From Dacryopinax spathularia (lineage: Eukaryota; Basidiomycota; Dacrymycetes; Dacrymycetales; Dacrymycetaceae): DNA of 64,000 nucleotides. Each line of letters starts with the position of its first letter. The first letter of the stretch is position 1. The stretch is taken from assembly GCA_037974965.1 (NCBI GenBank), contig JBBPFI010000015.1:655001-719000 (forward strand), read 5' to 3'. Positions 32,393 through 43,010 of the stretch are shown piece by piece. The notes beneath the pieces were generated by a model, which worked only from the letters and a program-made list of their open reading frames with translations, was not told the origin of the DNA and ran no database searches. A program made the translations under genes and the position numbers.

Positions 32393-35300
32393 GGGCCACG
32401 TCGCACTGCAAGGGATGGTCGTGCCGCGATATTTCCGCGCCATGTGCTCATCGTCGCCGCAATCAAGGCATCATCCGAGAAGGGTGACGCCGAAAATTTC
32501 CGAGACAAAATCCTCGGCTTCGTCAACTGTGGGCAACTGCTGCTGAAACTCGTTGATTAATTCCTCGCTCGATCGGGAACATGTCGACATCTGCTCCTGC
32601 CGGATGTTGCTTAATCACACGCTCGATCGGGAGCATCACACTAAACCTGTGCTGGTGGCCACCATCTTCGTCTCCCGGGTACTTCGGTCCGCCATGGACT
32701 CCGTACATATCCACAGCGGATCACCACGTATACTCAAGACTCGCGCGGCACGTTCCCTCTCCGCATGTAATGCCGTCCTGCCGCTGAATGCCCAAGCAAT
32801 CCCGTCATCAGACGATCTTATCAGACTAGCCATCTCCTGCCAGCTGCAGCACGACATCACAACTCTGCCAAACACGGAAATTGTGCAGAGACTGACATCA
32901 ATGGGCGGCAACGGCACCGGGACCGGAGAAGTAGATCATCCGGAGCAAGGGGCAGGCAGGATGCCAGACTTCACGTGCCGGCACGCGGTTCATATGGCAA
33001 CGTGCGGCGCTTCCGTACCTTCGCCCTGGGACTTCCCAAATATGCTGTTCGCTCGGCAATCCCTTCCCAATGTCCCATCCCTGCGCATGGATGGCTGTTC
33101 CCACGGGTTTGTACACCTGCTCGGGCCTCACGAAGACGTTAAATTTTCTTACATTGCGAAAATACAAACGAGTGCTCGAGGGGCACATCAGCGCTGGTCC
33201 CAGTCGGATTCTGACGGGCCGCTGCGCTGCGCTTGCCCGATTACACAGTATCGAGCCAATTACAGGCATCGCAACATATACTTTCGCCCAAACCAGCAGA
33301 ACCGCGTTTTGCTGTTCATTTTCGAGAGAAGCGCTGGAGGCATTCGCGGAATGTTGATGTAGCTCGATAGTCGGTCACTTGGCCGGATGGGCCGCTATCC
33401 GACGGCTTTAAAGTGTCACTACATTGTGCACTCGTTTGGTCGACCGCGATAAACAAAGCTTACTAACAGGCCTGCGCTCATCCTCCACCAGACACGTATG
33501 CCGGGGGCTCACAACTGCCACCCATGTGCGACGGGGACATGCCTAGGAGCATTCCAAATGACCAAACCGCCACGCTTCGCGACCCCCCAAGCCGTTCGAT
33601 CAGAAGACTGTGAAATTACATTCGTCCCGGAGCGCGATCGGCCACCATCAGATTCCAACTTGGGAAGCTTGACGCCATGAGCGGGTTCCTCTTTGCCACT
33701 CGGGTCTGAACGCTTTGAGGACTGCGTCTTTGGGGTTTCGCCAGAAGAAGTTCCTCTTCTCCCCGGAAGACTGAGAAAGAATTCTTGCCACTCGGCACAC
33801 GCGCCGCTAGATCAGAAGAGAGGTAGCCCAGTTCATGGGCCCTCCTTGCCTCACTCCTTTGGGAACTGATGCATACTACCACTTCCTCTCAGGCACTGAA
33901 TCAGGTGCTCGGGGGTCTCAACTGTATGCGAAATTCCATCTTGGCACGGCTTGCACGAATATTGCACAAATCCGCTTGCTCGCACCGATGGAGAGCAAGA
34001 CGTCCAGTCTTGCCGCCCTCAGTGGGCTCGGCACCTTACCCTGGTCCCGTTCTGGACTACCGGTGGACCCAAGGATAGCCCCCGGACTGTGCCATGTCTA
34101 GCGCCTGAAGGTACCCATCCGAGCTTACTGACACTGAAGTGAAACATCTAGGTACTTCCGGCAGCCCCATAGGGAAGGTAGGGCTAGCGAGGCTCTCGAT
34201 TACATTGGAACAAGGTTTCGGGGAGGGACTCGGCTGCGCTTATTCCTTGGCGAGTAATCGGGATGTCCGTATGTCCGATCGGGACCTACCGTGTGACGAT
34301 CGAAGATGAGACCTTCCGAAAATGTTCGAGCACAACATGACCGGAGTTAAGAGAAATTGTGTAACTCCGTTTCTGGGGGCTGAAGTACGCCTCCTATCGT
34401 TGGGGTGGGGCGAGTTGTGCGGCCGTCCGATGCCGATATCCGGCACTCGAAAATGAAGCGACCGAATAATTTCGCATCTTGCACTTTAGTCATGGCCCCA
34501 TATGTATACTGTCTCACTTGGCGAGCTTGAAGAACCGGGTTTAGCAAAGGGATCCCATCGTGAATTCTTGCTTTGGGCGCGGCTGCCCGGGGAAATTGAT
34601 TTGAATGATGGTAACAGATGGCGAAGATCTGCATACTGGCGGATCAGCTCGGTGGCCGCGGTTCATGAAGGCTGATGGGTCCCGGATAAGCCAACGCACC
34701 TTCCGGAATGTCAACACGCCGCTGGGTCGCCTGGATGGTGTGGCAACAAAAGGGTCGCAGGGGTGGTCCAGAGCTGACAATATTTACTTCAAGGTTCATA
34801 ACAGACCATCACATCTCGGCACAGCTTTCGCAACATATCAGGTTTGTTGTACGTTATAGCCAGCCAAAGATGTACTCGGACCGAGACATCTCAAACAAAG
34901 AATATCAAAGGGCGGCAAGGTGGCCTGGGCGCAGCATTGAAATTTTCTCCGCACGCGGCGGGCATGAGGTTGGCGCCGAATTAGAGTTGCCTTCCTGGAT
35001 ATTGCCAGATGGACCGTTCTGCTTCTTCAGCTGTCAGCAACAATACAATGCACTTACAGCAGTGGACCCCTCCACGCCCTTCCCAGGAGGCTTGGTAGCG
35101 AATCAGGAGGATGATGCGTAGGTCCCTCAGGCGATTGTATCCTTCCGCGCCATTGTCCTCCTCGACCATGCTTCCTATGGCCGCACTTTCCCCTCAGTTG
35201 AGACCCATACCTCCGCAACAATAGGCAAACCTAGCCTCCCCCAATTCTAAAATCAGACGTTCTCTTCTGTCTGAAATCGACATTCGGTATTGCAAACGGA

Positions 35301-35683
35301 GGATTTTCAACGGCTTGAGCGCGGACCACAACTGCGACACCGCACCCTTCGCGTACCTGATGGTTCGCGCTCCGGATCGAAGGCGATGGCGAGCGGACTT
35401 TGGGGGGAGTTAGTTGCCATCCCGGATACCCGACTGCCAGCAACATATCACATCATATCACGCTGCGGTCCGAATCGAGGGATGAATGGGATGGCCGCCA
35501 GTCATCCCCATCTCGTCCTCGTCCATCACCCCTCTCTCTCCCCCAGACCTCGGTTCCCGCATCTTCCCCCTGGGCCTCATCACACAGCTTCAACAGCTGG
35601 AGAACACGTAGCCTGCGCAGAGTTCGGGAGCTTGTGAACAGGCAGAATCCTGCCGCGTGACGCGCGGTCTGTGGGAAGAAGGG

Positions 35684-35694
35684 GTATATATATT
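35684..35694 (+). promoter_or_regulatory. TATA box of family member B
   Basis: TATATATATTG about 100 bases before the start codon at 35,790. Members C (37,911-37,920) and D (about 48,216-48,223) have TATA-like elements in similar places. Confidence 0.6.
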
Positions 35695-35789
35695 GGCCTT
35701 AGTCTGGTACGCCCACGGCCACAACGCCCGTCGACTACCCCTAATAATCTCCTTTCACAGTCGCGGCAACCGTCGAGTCATACGATCCC

Positions 35790-36419
35790 ATGAACAACAT
35801 GGTACAGGCCGCCCCCATCGGATCGCATATCTTCATACGGGTGGATCGGGATGCCGACATGCAGAGGTTCCTCGACGAGATTCGCGCTCGACGACTACCG
35901 GAGAACTTCCATCAATTGTGCAACCTCACTTCGTTCATGCTAGAAGATCAACGCTGGTCCTTGCATGGCACCTGGCATCGGTTGTGCAGGAGATGCGGTC
36001 GCTCATTCCAAGAGAATGCCGGTCAGCTGTGGGAGATGCACAACTGCGCGCCTGCATTCAAGATCAGCCTCATCATCAATGATGGCAACGGCAACTTCCT
36101 CGCGACTGCAGAGGAAGCCCTCGAAGACTTGAAGGAGAGGGCAGGCCGACTTCGCACGCGAGCTGCTTGGTTATTATGGGAACTTGTTTGCGAAGTACGC
36201 ACCCTTAGCATCTTGTTGTCAACTGTCTTCTGACCCAGAGTATAGCATGTCATCGAACTGTACCTCCAGCATTACACCCACGTTCCTGGCCTAAGCCTTC
36301 GCACCATCTTGGAACGGCGCCTCATCAGTCCTCGTGTGCTGAGAGCTGCGCCTCGACGGGAGGAGAGCTTGTGGAGTACGGTGGAGGAGCTCGAACCCGT
36401 GGGCGAGGACGAGGAGTAG
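35790..36419 (+). CDS. C2HC-motif orphan family, member B
   Basis: Unrecognised protein of 192 residues. Exons 35790-36194 and 36246-36419, phase-0 intron with donor GTACGC and acceptor TATAG. The likely zinc site is C66-x2-C69-x14-H84-x-C86 (LCRRCGR...HNC). Exon 1 ends LLWELVCE and exon 2 starts HVIELYLQHY, the same junction as in members A, C and D. The tail is acidic (VGEDEE at the end). It is 1.6 kb upstream of member C on the same strand, so the pair probably arose by local duplication, though they have diverged widely. A TATA box lies at 35,684. Confidence 0.75.
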
Positions 36420-36613
36420 TTCGATTGAAAGCTGGGCGACCAAGAGGAAGGTTCACTTCGAGCACTTCATGTACGATATTGACACTGTATGATACTTTCT
36501 GTAACTGTATGCAACACTTAGGACTTACATCGCGATTGTTCACGCAGTCTGGGTGGAATCAAGTCGCGTCAAATTTGTACTTGTCCTCATGCTGATATGA
36601 ATGATTGCAATCA
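36420..36613. other. Intergenic region
   Basis: 3' flank of member B; nothing else seen. Confidence 0.4.
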
Positions 36614-37114
36614 TCATCGCTCTGAGTGGACCAGCAGGGTAGCTACATAGCTATTGATATCGTTGAAGCAACCTGACAGGCAAAATAGAAATGGCCTCTT
36701 CAACAGGTATGCAGCTGCCTCTGCGGGAATGTTCGGGAGCTTCGGGTCAATCACGCTCCCAACTTCTTCGGGTGCTTTGCAGAAGGCTATCTTGACATTC
36801 GGGAGATGGCGTAAACATTGAAGGTCTGCCTCTGCCGAACAGAACTGTCTCTGATCAGTCGAGTCATGGGGTAGGAGCAATATGTCAATCAGATGACCGA
36901 TTGATGGTGATGGCCAGAGAGCCCCTAATCGCTGATACTGTGCCACTCCTCGGGCCAATGAGCGTTCAACATAGTCTGGATGCCAGTGAATCGGGCCGCC
37001 CTTGCTGGTTGGCTTTGGATGTTGCACCTCTATGGCCGTCACCTTGATGGAATGATGGCGTAGGTGGACATAACCCGGCCGTCTAATTACAGGCCCACTC
37101 CTCATACAATGCAT
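36614..37114 (-). CDS. Possible orphan ORF between family members B and C
   Basis: A 166-codon frame whose composition looks protein-like: PSIGHLIDILLLPHDS, then LRHLPNVKIAFCKAPEEVGS and LPNIPAEAAAYLLKRPFLF. I recognise no family. It may be the last exon of a longer gene, since the frame at 37,102-37,350 on the same strand is also open and ends near its start. No splice junction could be fixed. Treat as tentative. Confidence 0.35.
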   Translation of the reverse strand: MHCMRSGPVIRRPGYVHLRHHSIKVTAIEVQHPKPTSKGGPIHWHPDYVERSLARGVAQYQRLGALWPSPSIGHLIDILLLPHDSTDQRQFCSAEADLQCLRHLPNVKIAFCKAPEEVGSVIDPKLPNIPAEAAAYLLKRPFLFCLSGCFNDINSYVATLLVHSER

Positions 37115-38007
37115 GCTGCCGCCATAGTGAGTCTACGCAGCGGCGGCTGCCCCAGAGATACGGCACAAGAGCTGACCGCGTGCAAGATGAGGTAATAGGG
37201 GAAAATCTGACAGACAGGTGTCATCTGAGCTGGTGAATCCGGTGATCGATTTGCGTGCTCGGTCTTCCAGGTGGGCGGATTGCTCCGAGACATCCGTACT
37301 CCACCCATCTGTTTAATCAGCACTTCCATCGACCGTGGGAACGATGGCAACCCGCGGCCACGTCAATCTGACCAGCATAGTGTAGGGGTCGCTTTGGGAA
37401 GCAGAAACTGCTCGCACCGCACGGACCATCTCTGCGTAACGGACTCGGATGAGCAATCTGGAGGTGGTCGAGTCGCTACATTGTGCCATATCACACCGGG
37501 AAAAGACCCCCAGAATCTGAAAATTGATAGGACCATCTCGGATCGATCATATCTGATATTGATGGGGTATTCCATATAAGGCAAAGGCCGGCGGTTTTAC
37601 GCTCTTCGCGAAGACAGCGCGTCTATTCGGGTTGTCAGGCCAAGGACCCGGTTGAGACGGAGACGTGGTATGACTTGGCCGCAAAGCTCGTATAACCAGT
37701 AACCCTGCTCTTCGTACCGGCGGAGATGCAGTTCGGGCCATCACGGCGGTGCGCAGCGCATCAGGCAGGTCGCGTGGGAGTGTGCTTCGTGGTTCTGCCA
37801 GCGCATTGATCCGCTTTACCTCCTCCTGCTTATTGGGCCATGCTCGCCGAAATCCGTCATCATTTCTGTTTTTCGCCCTCGTATTCCGTATGATTGGAGC
37901 TTTCGCAACAGCATATAAACCGGACAGTATTGAGAGGGTTGACTGTGCTGAGACAAGCAACACAATAGCGGCCCCCGCCCAACTCCCCCTCAAACCTTAT
38001 TGCTCCG
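37115..38007. promoter_or_regulatory. Intergenic region with promoter of family member C
   Basis: Contains a TATA element (CATATAAAC, 37,912-37,920) about 90 bases before the start of member C. The minus-strand frame 37,547-37,993 crosses this promoter and is judged spurious. Confidence 0.45.
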
Positions 38008-38667
38008 ATGTCCGCCGTGAATGGGAACCGCCCGACAGCTCGTACTTCCGCCACGGAGCCGATCACGGAACACGTGGATGTTTACCTCGAAGGCGAACGC
38101 TACTTACGAACATGCATCGAAGTAGCTAATGCGATGGGCATCCCGCGGGCGCAGCCACCACTGAGCGAGGCAATCTCCTTCTGCGTTGCTGAGCAGGAGG
38201 TACAGCGGAATACCTGGATTTGCTGTCTTTGTCAAGGGACCTATACGCTCCATGGCTTTCACTACCATGTTTGCAGCTACGAGGCTGCGATCATGACCGC
38301 AACACTTCTCGAGCACACCGTACCGCTCCGGTATGTCGTGGCGGATTCGATAACAGCACTTCAATACCTGAGAACTGGGGCTTTGGTCGCACACAGTCCT
38401 TGGGCGCTGCTCATGTGGAAGCTGGTAACACAAGTGAGTGACAATACAGTTTGAGCACAAGTAGTCGGCTGATGGCTTGTCCAGCACGTAATAACGCTCT
38501 TCCTGACCTGCAGCCATGAGGTGGACCTGCCCATGCAACATATCTTGGACGAAGCTTTACTGGAGCCATCAATGGTTGCAGAGAATCAGATGCTGGATAC
38601 ATTGCAATCGCTCGTGCGGGAGCTGGAGGAGCATGAGAGCTATCAGGAAGAAGACATGTCAGAGTGA
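38008..38667 (+). CDS. C2HC-motif orphan family, member C
   Basis: Unrecognised protein of 202 residues. Exons 38008-38433 and 38485-38667, phase-0 intron with donor GTGAGT and acceptor TCCAG. The likely zinc site is C72-x2-C75-x11-H87-x-C89 (ICCLCQG...HVC), the same spacing as member A. Exon 1 ends LLMWKLVTQ and exon 2 starts HVITLFLTC; PMQHILDEALLEP then parallels IDMHRIMTEALLAP of member A. The C-terminus is acidic. Function unknown; no signal peptide or membrane segment. Confidence 0.78.
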
Positions 38668-39009
38668 TGGGATGGTTTGGAGAACGGCGGAAGGCGGAAG
38701 GCATGCAGGATCGGTCGCTGGCGGAGACGACTTCACGTGGGGTAGCGAGGGGATGGAGGACGAGCAGTAGCGGAACCAGCACGATACCCATTAATGTCGG
38801 TCACTGTATAAGCACAACAGCATGGACACTGACGGCAACGTTCCTAGATGATACCAGTTCGACGATACCGATACCGTCCTCCGATATCGCGACTCTCGCC
38901 AGTCCACACCCCCAACCCCCACTCCTCTTACACTCCGATTCTCGTGATGCAACATACCCACCAAACCCATCCGTACAAAACAACCTATTGTCGTACATCC
39001 CACAATCAC
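38668..39009. other. Intergenic region between convergent genes
   Basis: 3' flanks of member C and phospholipase D. Nothing recognised. Confidence 0.45.
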
Positions 39010-42000
39010 TCAGAGGTACACCGCCATGAACGGGTTGTACGTGCTCCATTGCGTGCCTGATATTAGGTCGGTCTCCTCGATCAGGAAGTCGAGAGGGCTC
39101 TCGACGACGTGTCCGCGGACCTCTGTAGTTCTGATCAGCCCCAACCGGAAAGTCGGAAAGACAGATGACATACGAGATAAGCGAGTCTTGATCTGCTCCA
39201 GCGTGACGTCCGGTGCGACGTGTCCCGGCAATGTATGCGGTACGAATTGCTGTCACGCATCATGGTCAGGCAAAGGTTGGAAATGCGGATCTGGAAGGGA
39301 CTGAAGCGCACCTTATACTGCCCGAAGTTCCGCACCTGATCATTCGGCACCGTCCTAAACAGCTCCGTGAAGATCTCCCTATTCGTCTTCGCCGTCTTAT
39401 TCCACAGTTCTTGGAAGCTGTCCGATAATGGGTCAGCAACGAGGTCGTCTTCCGGCTGGCCGAGCTCGTTGTCAAGCGGGATGGGCGCGGGGTGCATGAA
39501 GCTCGTTACAGGCTCGTCTCGGTCGGAAGGGCAGTTTTGGGGAGGGATGAGGCCGAGGTGCTCGCGGAAGAGCTTGCGCCGGAGGGTGGTTGCGAAGCGG
39601 GCGACCATGTGCTGGTGCGCCGTTAGCACCTCCTCCAGGAAGACATCAGAGGACCTACAGGGTGTCCATCCATAGTAGACTTGAACATATCTGTGTCCTC
39701 CACGACCAACGCAATCTCGGAATCACCATCACCACGCTGTGATCGATCGTTAAAGTTCGCGCTGCCCATCTGGACAACAGTCAATCTTGCATCACAACGG
39801 AGATGGGAAACAATGGTACGCACGATGACTCTGGTATCATCCACAATCATCAGCTTCGAATGTATGTAAATCTCCTCTGATACGTAACTACCCAGATTGT
39901 CAGTTTTAAAGTCCGACGTTGGGAAAGGGCAAGATGCGCACCAGCTTTTCTCCTCCTCCTCCGACCCCAGCCACTTCTCATCCTTCAACTCCGTCTTATC
40001 CTGCAACGCATGCTGCCCGACCGAATCCGCCACAACAGCATCATGTTCCACCTCCGCCGCTTCCTCAAACCGTCTAATAATCTCCTTGGCCTCGTCGACC
40101 GTATCGGGCGCTTTGATCTCGACAAGCTCGACATTCTGCTGCGTCGCGCCCAGGTTCGCGTCGTCCGCTGTGTCCGCTTTGGGGACCGCCACGGTTACGG
40201 TCATCGTTTCGGATTTTCGGTCCTCGCCGGCCCAGATACGCGAGAGGGCGACTTGCGCTTCGCGGAATGTGATGCCCGATTTTTGCTCCATGCGCTTGAT
40301 GAAGGATTTTGGGGCGCCGATACGGTCGTACCCCCGGAGGTGGTAGATCCGGATGTACTCCGTCCTGTCACAAGCTCGTTAGCACTTCGCCACCAACATC
40401 CATACCTCTATCGGCACGACCGCCATCATGGTAGAGGGGGAGGCGTGGAAAGCGGACTCACGGATCATACCCCGCCCTCCTAATCTCCTCATAAATCGAG
40501 TGCCCACCGCGATTAATAGTCCTATAAGTCGCGCCCAAGATATTCTTCAACGCGCTCTGCTCCGCAATGTTCCCCGAGAACCCCGGTACTTCGGGTATGA
40601 CGACCATCACCTTGAACTTGCGCCCGTCCCGCGCGGCCTGGAGGATCCGCTCGACCAGGGCGCGCGCAATTTGGTTCTTGACGGGGCCGTCGGAGGTCGT
40701 GTTGGATATACTGGGTATAAGGGGTCAGTATGGCTGAGCTTTAGCTTCGAAAAGTGCGTGCGCACAAGAATTGGTTCTCTGCCGCGGGTGTCAGCTAGGT
40801 TCTGGGATTTTGCTAGGGCCATGCTCACCAATATAGATGAAGTGGTTCGCTTCTTGGATGAGCTGGATGTCTAATGTAGGCCGTCAGCTACTCCGGCCGG
40901 AAGGGGGACAGATCCTGGACGACTCACAGGCATTCTGAATACTGTGTTCTGTCAAGACGCCATGACTCCAATCGCTCACACTCCTCACAACCTGCACCCT
41001 GCACGTCCCGACCGGCGAATGTCCGTCCACCGGATCTGGAGGAGCTTGCGGCCCAAGCCAGCGCTGATGAAACCTCCTCCCGAGCTCATGGAACGCCTCC
41101 CTATGCGGATGCCTCGCAATCGGCTCGTTCGGCCCCACTTCCTCCGGCGTGTGCGGGAAAGCGAGCACGTCGTACCGCCTATCATGCCGGTATTTCCGGT
41201 GTCGAACCTCGTTCCACCGCTCGACGAAGTGCTGCACTACGTCGAGCACTACGGGGCCCGTGAACGTCATGTGCGTGTCGTGCCATGGCATCCGGGGGGT
41301 CTCGAGCAGGGAGACGGCGTTGGAGGTATAGTGGTCGACAGCCTGGAAGTCGAGAATACGGGCGTTGTTGTAGTCCTGGCCCGGGAACAACGTCCTTTCA
41401 AACCGCGTAGGGTGTACATCCGCCATAGGACTAGCATCACACATCCCAAAGTCAGAAAAAGCTGCATATATGCGCGTAAAGGGGAAGAGACGGACTGATT
41501 ATGCGTGTCCCACCGCCCGAAACAGGCGTCAAGCCCTCCTACCGCCGCGCGCAGGTTATCAACCACCACGACCTTCTCGTGATGGCTCCAGAACTCGACA
41601 TCGTCCACGGTACCAATATGATCCGGATGTCGCATCACCGCGATATTCTCGTGCAGGTCCTCGAGCGCGTGCTTGGTGTGGTGCGAGGACATGCTCATCG
41701 TCTGCGTCACTTCTTTGTACACGATTATGTACACTCGGACGCCTTCGCGGGCCTTTCGGGCGAGGAGTCGGTCGAGGCGCCATTCTGGGTGCAGGGCGGG
41801 AGGTCGACGAAGGTAGAGCTCGGGGGAGAGCCACCAGTCGAGGATGAAGATGTGCGAGCGGGCGGAGTCGAGCATTTCGGAGAGGGCGTAGAAGTAGTCG
41901 TGCCCGTCTATATGCCTGCGCAAGCATCAGCTCTGCCCCGTATCAATGGTAGGAGGATGGGAGAGGGGGGACGCACCACTTGACGACGTTCCTCCATCGA

Positions 42001-42380
42001 TCTACCGCGAAAGACCGAAACCGGTGCTGCGAGTTGATCTCATCCCGTATCCTGTCCTCCTCCTTCTCCCAAGCCTCATCATGTCTATGGTTCGGATTCC
42101 TACCAACTCATCAGCACTCACCCACCTTGCCCTCTCGACAACCCAGAGGCTGCAGGCAAGAGGGCGGCAAAGGAAGAGGGACGCACCACTTCCCCTTGAT
42201 CTCCTGGATCGCATGATGCGCGATCTTGCTCACTATGTTCACTTTGTTGTGGGTCCGCACGCGGGCTTGGTCCAGATCATGTTGTAGGCGCTTGCGGAAA
42301 TGTCCGTGTTCATGATGCTCGCCCTGTTGATGATGAAAGTGGTGTTCTTCGCGGGGTGAGTCGGGGTCGGAGTCGGACAT
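39010..42380 (-). CDS. Phospholipase D (PLD1/Spo14-type catalytic core)
   Basis: Hydrolyses phosphatidylcholine to phosphatidic acid and choline. Thirteen exons: 42380-42187, 42099-41977, 41915-41496, 41430-40928, 40870-40829, 40778-40766 (13 nt), 40710-40462, 40364-39942, 39887-39824, 39769-39659, 39611-39312, 39249-39174 and 39122-39010, giving 876 residues. The first HKD motif is HHEKVVVVD, with [11 protein letters not shown] after it and NHPMADVHP across a splice. The second is HSKLMIVDD followed by [32 protein letters not shown] between them crosses two introns and confirms the microexon. C-terminal [14 protein letters not shown] and [13 protein letters not shown] match the family tail. 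There is no PX or PH domain, so it is shorter than Spo14; the N-terminus is His-rich. Peripheral membrane protein. Confidence 0.93.
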
Positions 42381-43010
42381 GGTGCACCGGACGCTGGTTT
42401 GAAGCTGGAGATGCGGGAGATGTGCAGCGGGTACGAGCGTGTATAGGAACAGGAGCTACAACAACAGCAAGAACGGCGAGCTGGTATAGTACACGTATGA
42501 ACACACGCTAGTGTGTCTAACATCCCTCAATTCGGCATGCTGCGCCCGTTCTCCATCGAACCCTTGGCAAGCATCATCGCCGCCCTCCAACCGCTCTTGG
42601 CAGCAACAACCCCGGCAACATCGGCATCCCCCATCGCCCGTGAAAAACGCTTAACGGCCGAAATCGAAGGTCCCAAGCATTTCATTTCCGGGAATGAATC
42701 CCTCACGGAAAGGTTATGGAAATGAAGCGAGGACCCTGAGCTGGTGGGATGCGCAACCCGGACGGCACGACTCGACCATCTCTCCTTCGTCCAAGTTTGG
42801 ATATTCTAGCTTGCTGTCTTCGCTGTCCCTTGCTGATCACATTCAGGTGGTGGGCATTCAGAGATCGGGGATTGGACAATTGCCTGGGGCGAGCGTTGAC
42901 AGATTGGCCGCTGCCCAGTCGCTGCTCGATATCTGCTATCGCTCAAGGACGGTCACTGAGGAGCATACATAAGACGCTCTCTCCGGCTTGATTCGAGTGC
43001 AAGACCCACG
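42381..43010. promoter_or_regulatory. Divergent promoter between phospholipase D and ARG8
   Basis: A 630-base region between two opposite start codons. No clear TATA box and no gene. Confidence 0.4.

Larger units (their letters stand above)
31024..35789. other. Long gene-poor stretch with decayed repeats
   Basis: No gene is well supported over almost 4.8 kb. It holds an imperfect duplication (31.5-32.4 kb, annotated separately), a short tandem motif near 32,565-32,635, and a 269-codon open frame at 32553-33362 without recognisable features. A TATA box for family member B lies at 35,684-35,694. Confidence 0.45.

Noticed and set aside
32553-33362. 269-codon plus-strand open frame
   Set aside because: No recognisable motif, lies over a short tandem repeat, and the opposite strand has equally good short frames.
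37547-37993. 148-codon minus-strand frame before family member C
   Set aside because: It runs through the TATA box and leader of member C, and has no family features despite a hydrophobic start.
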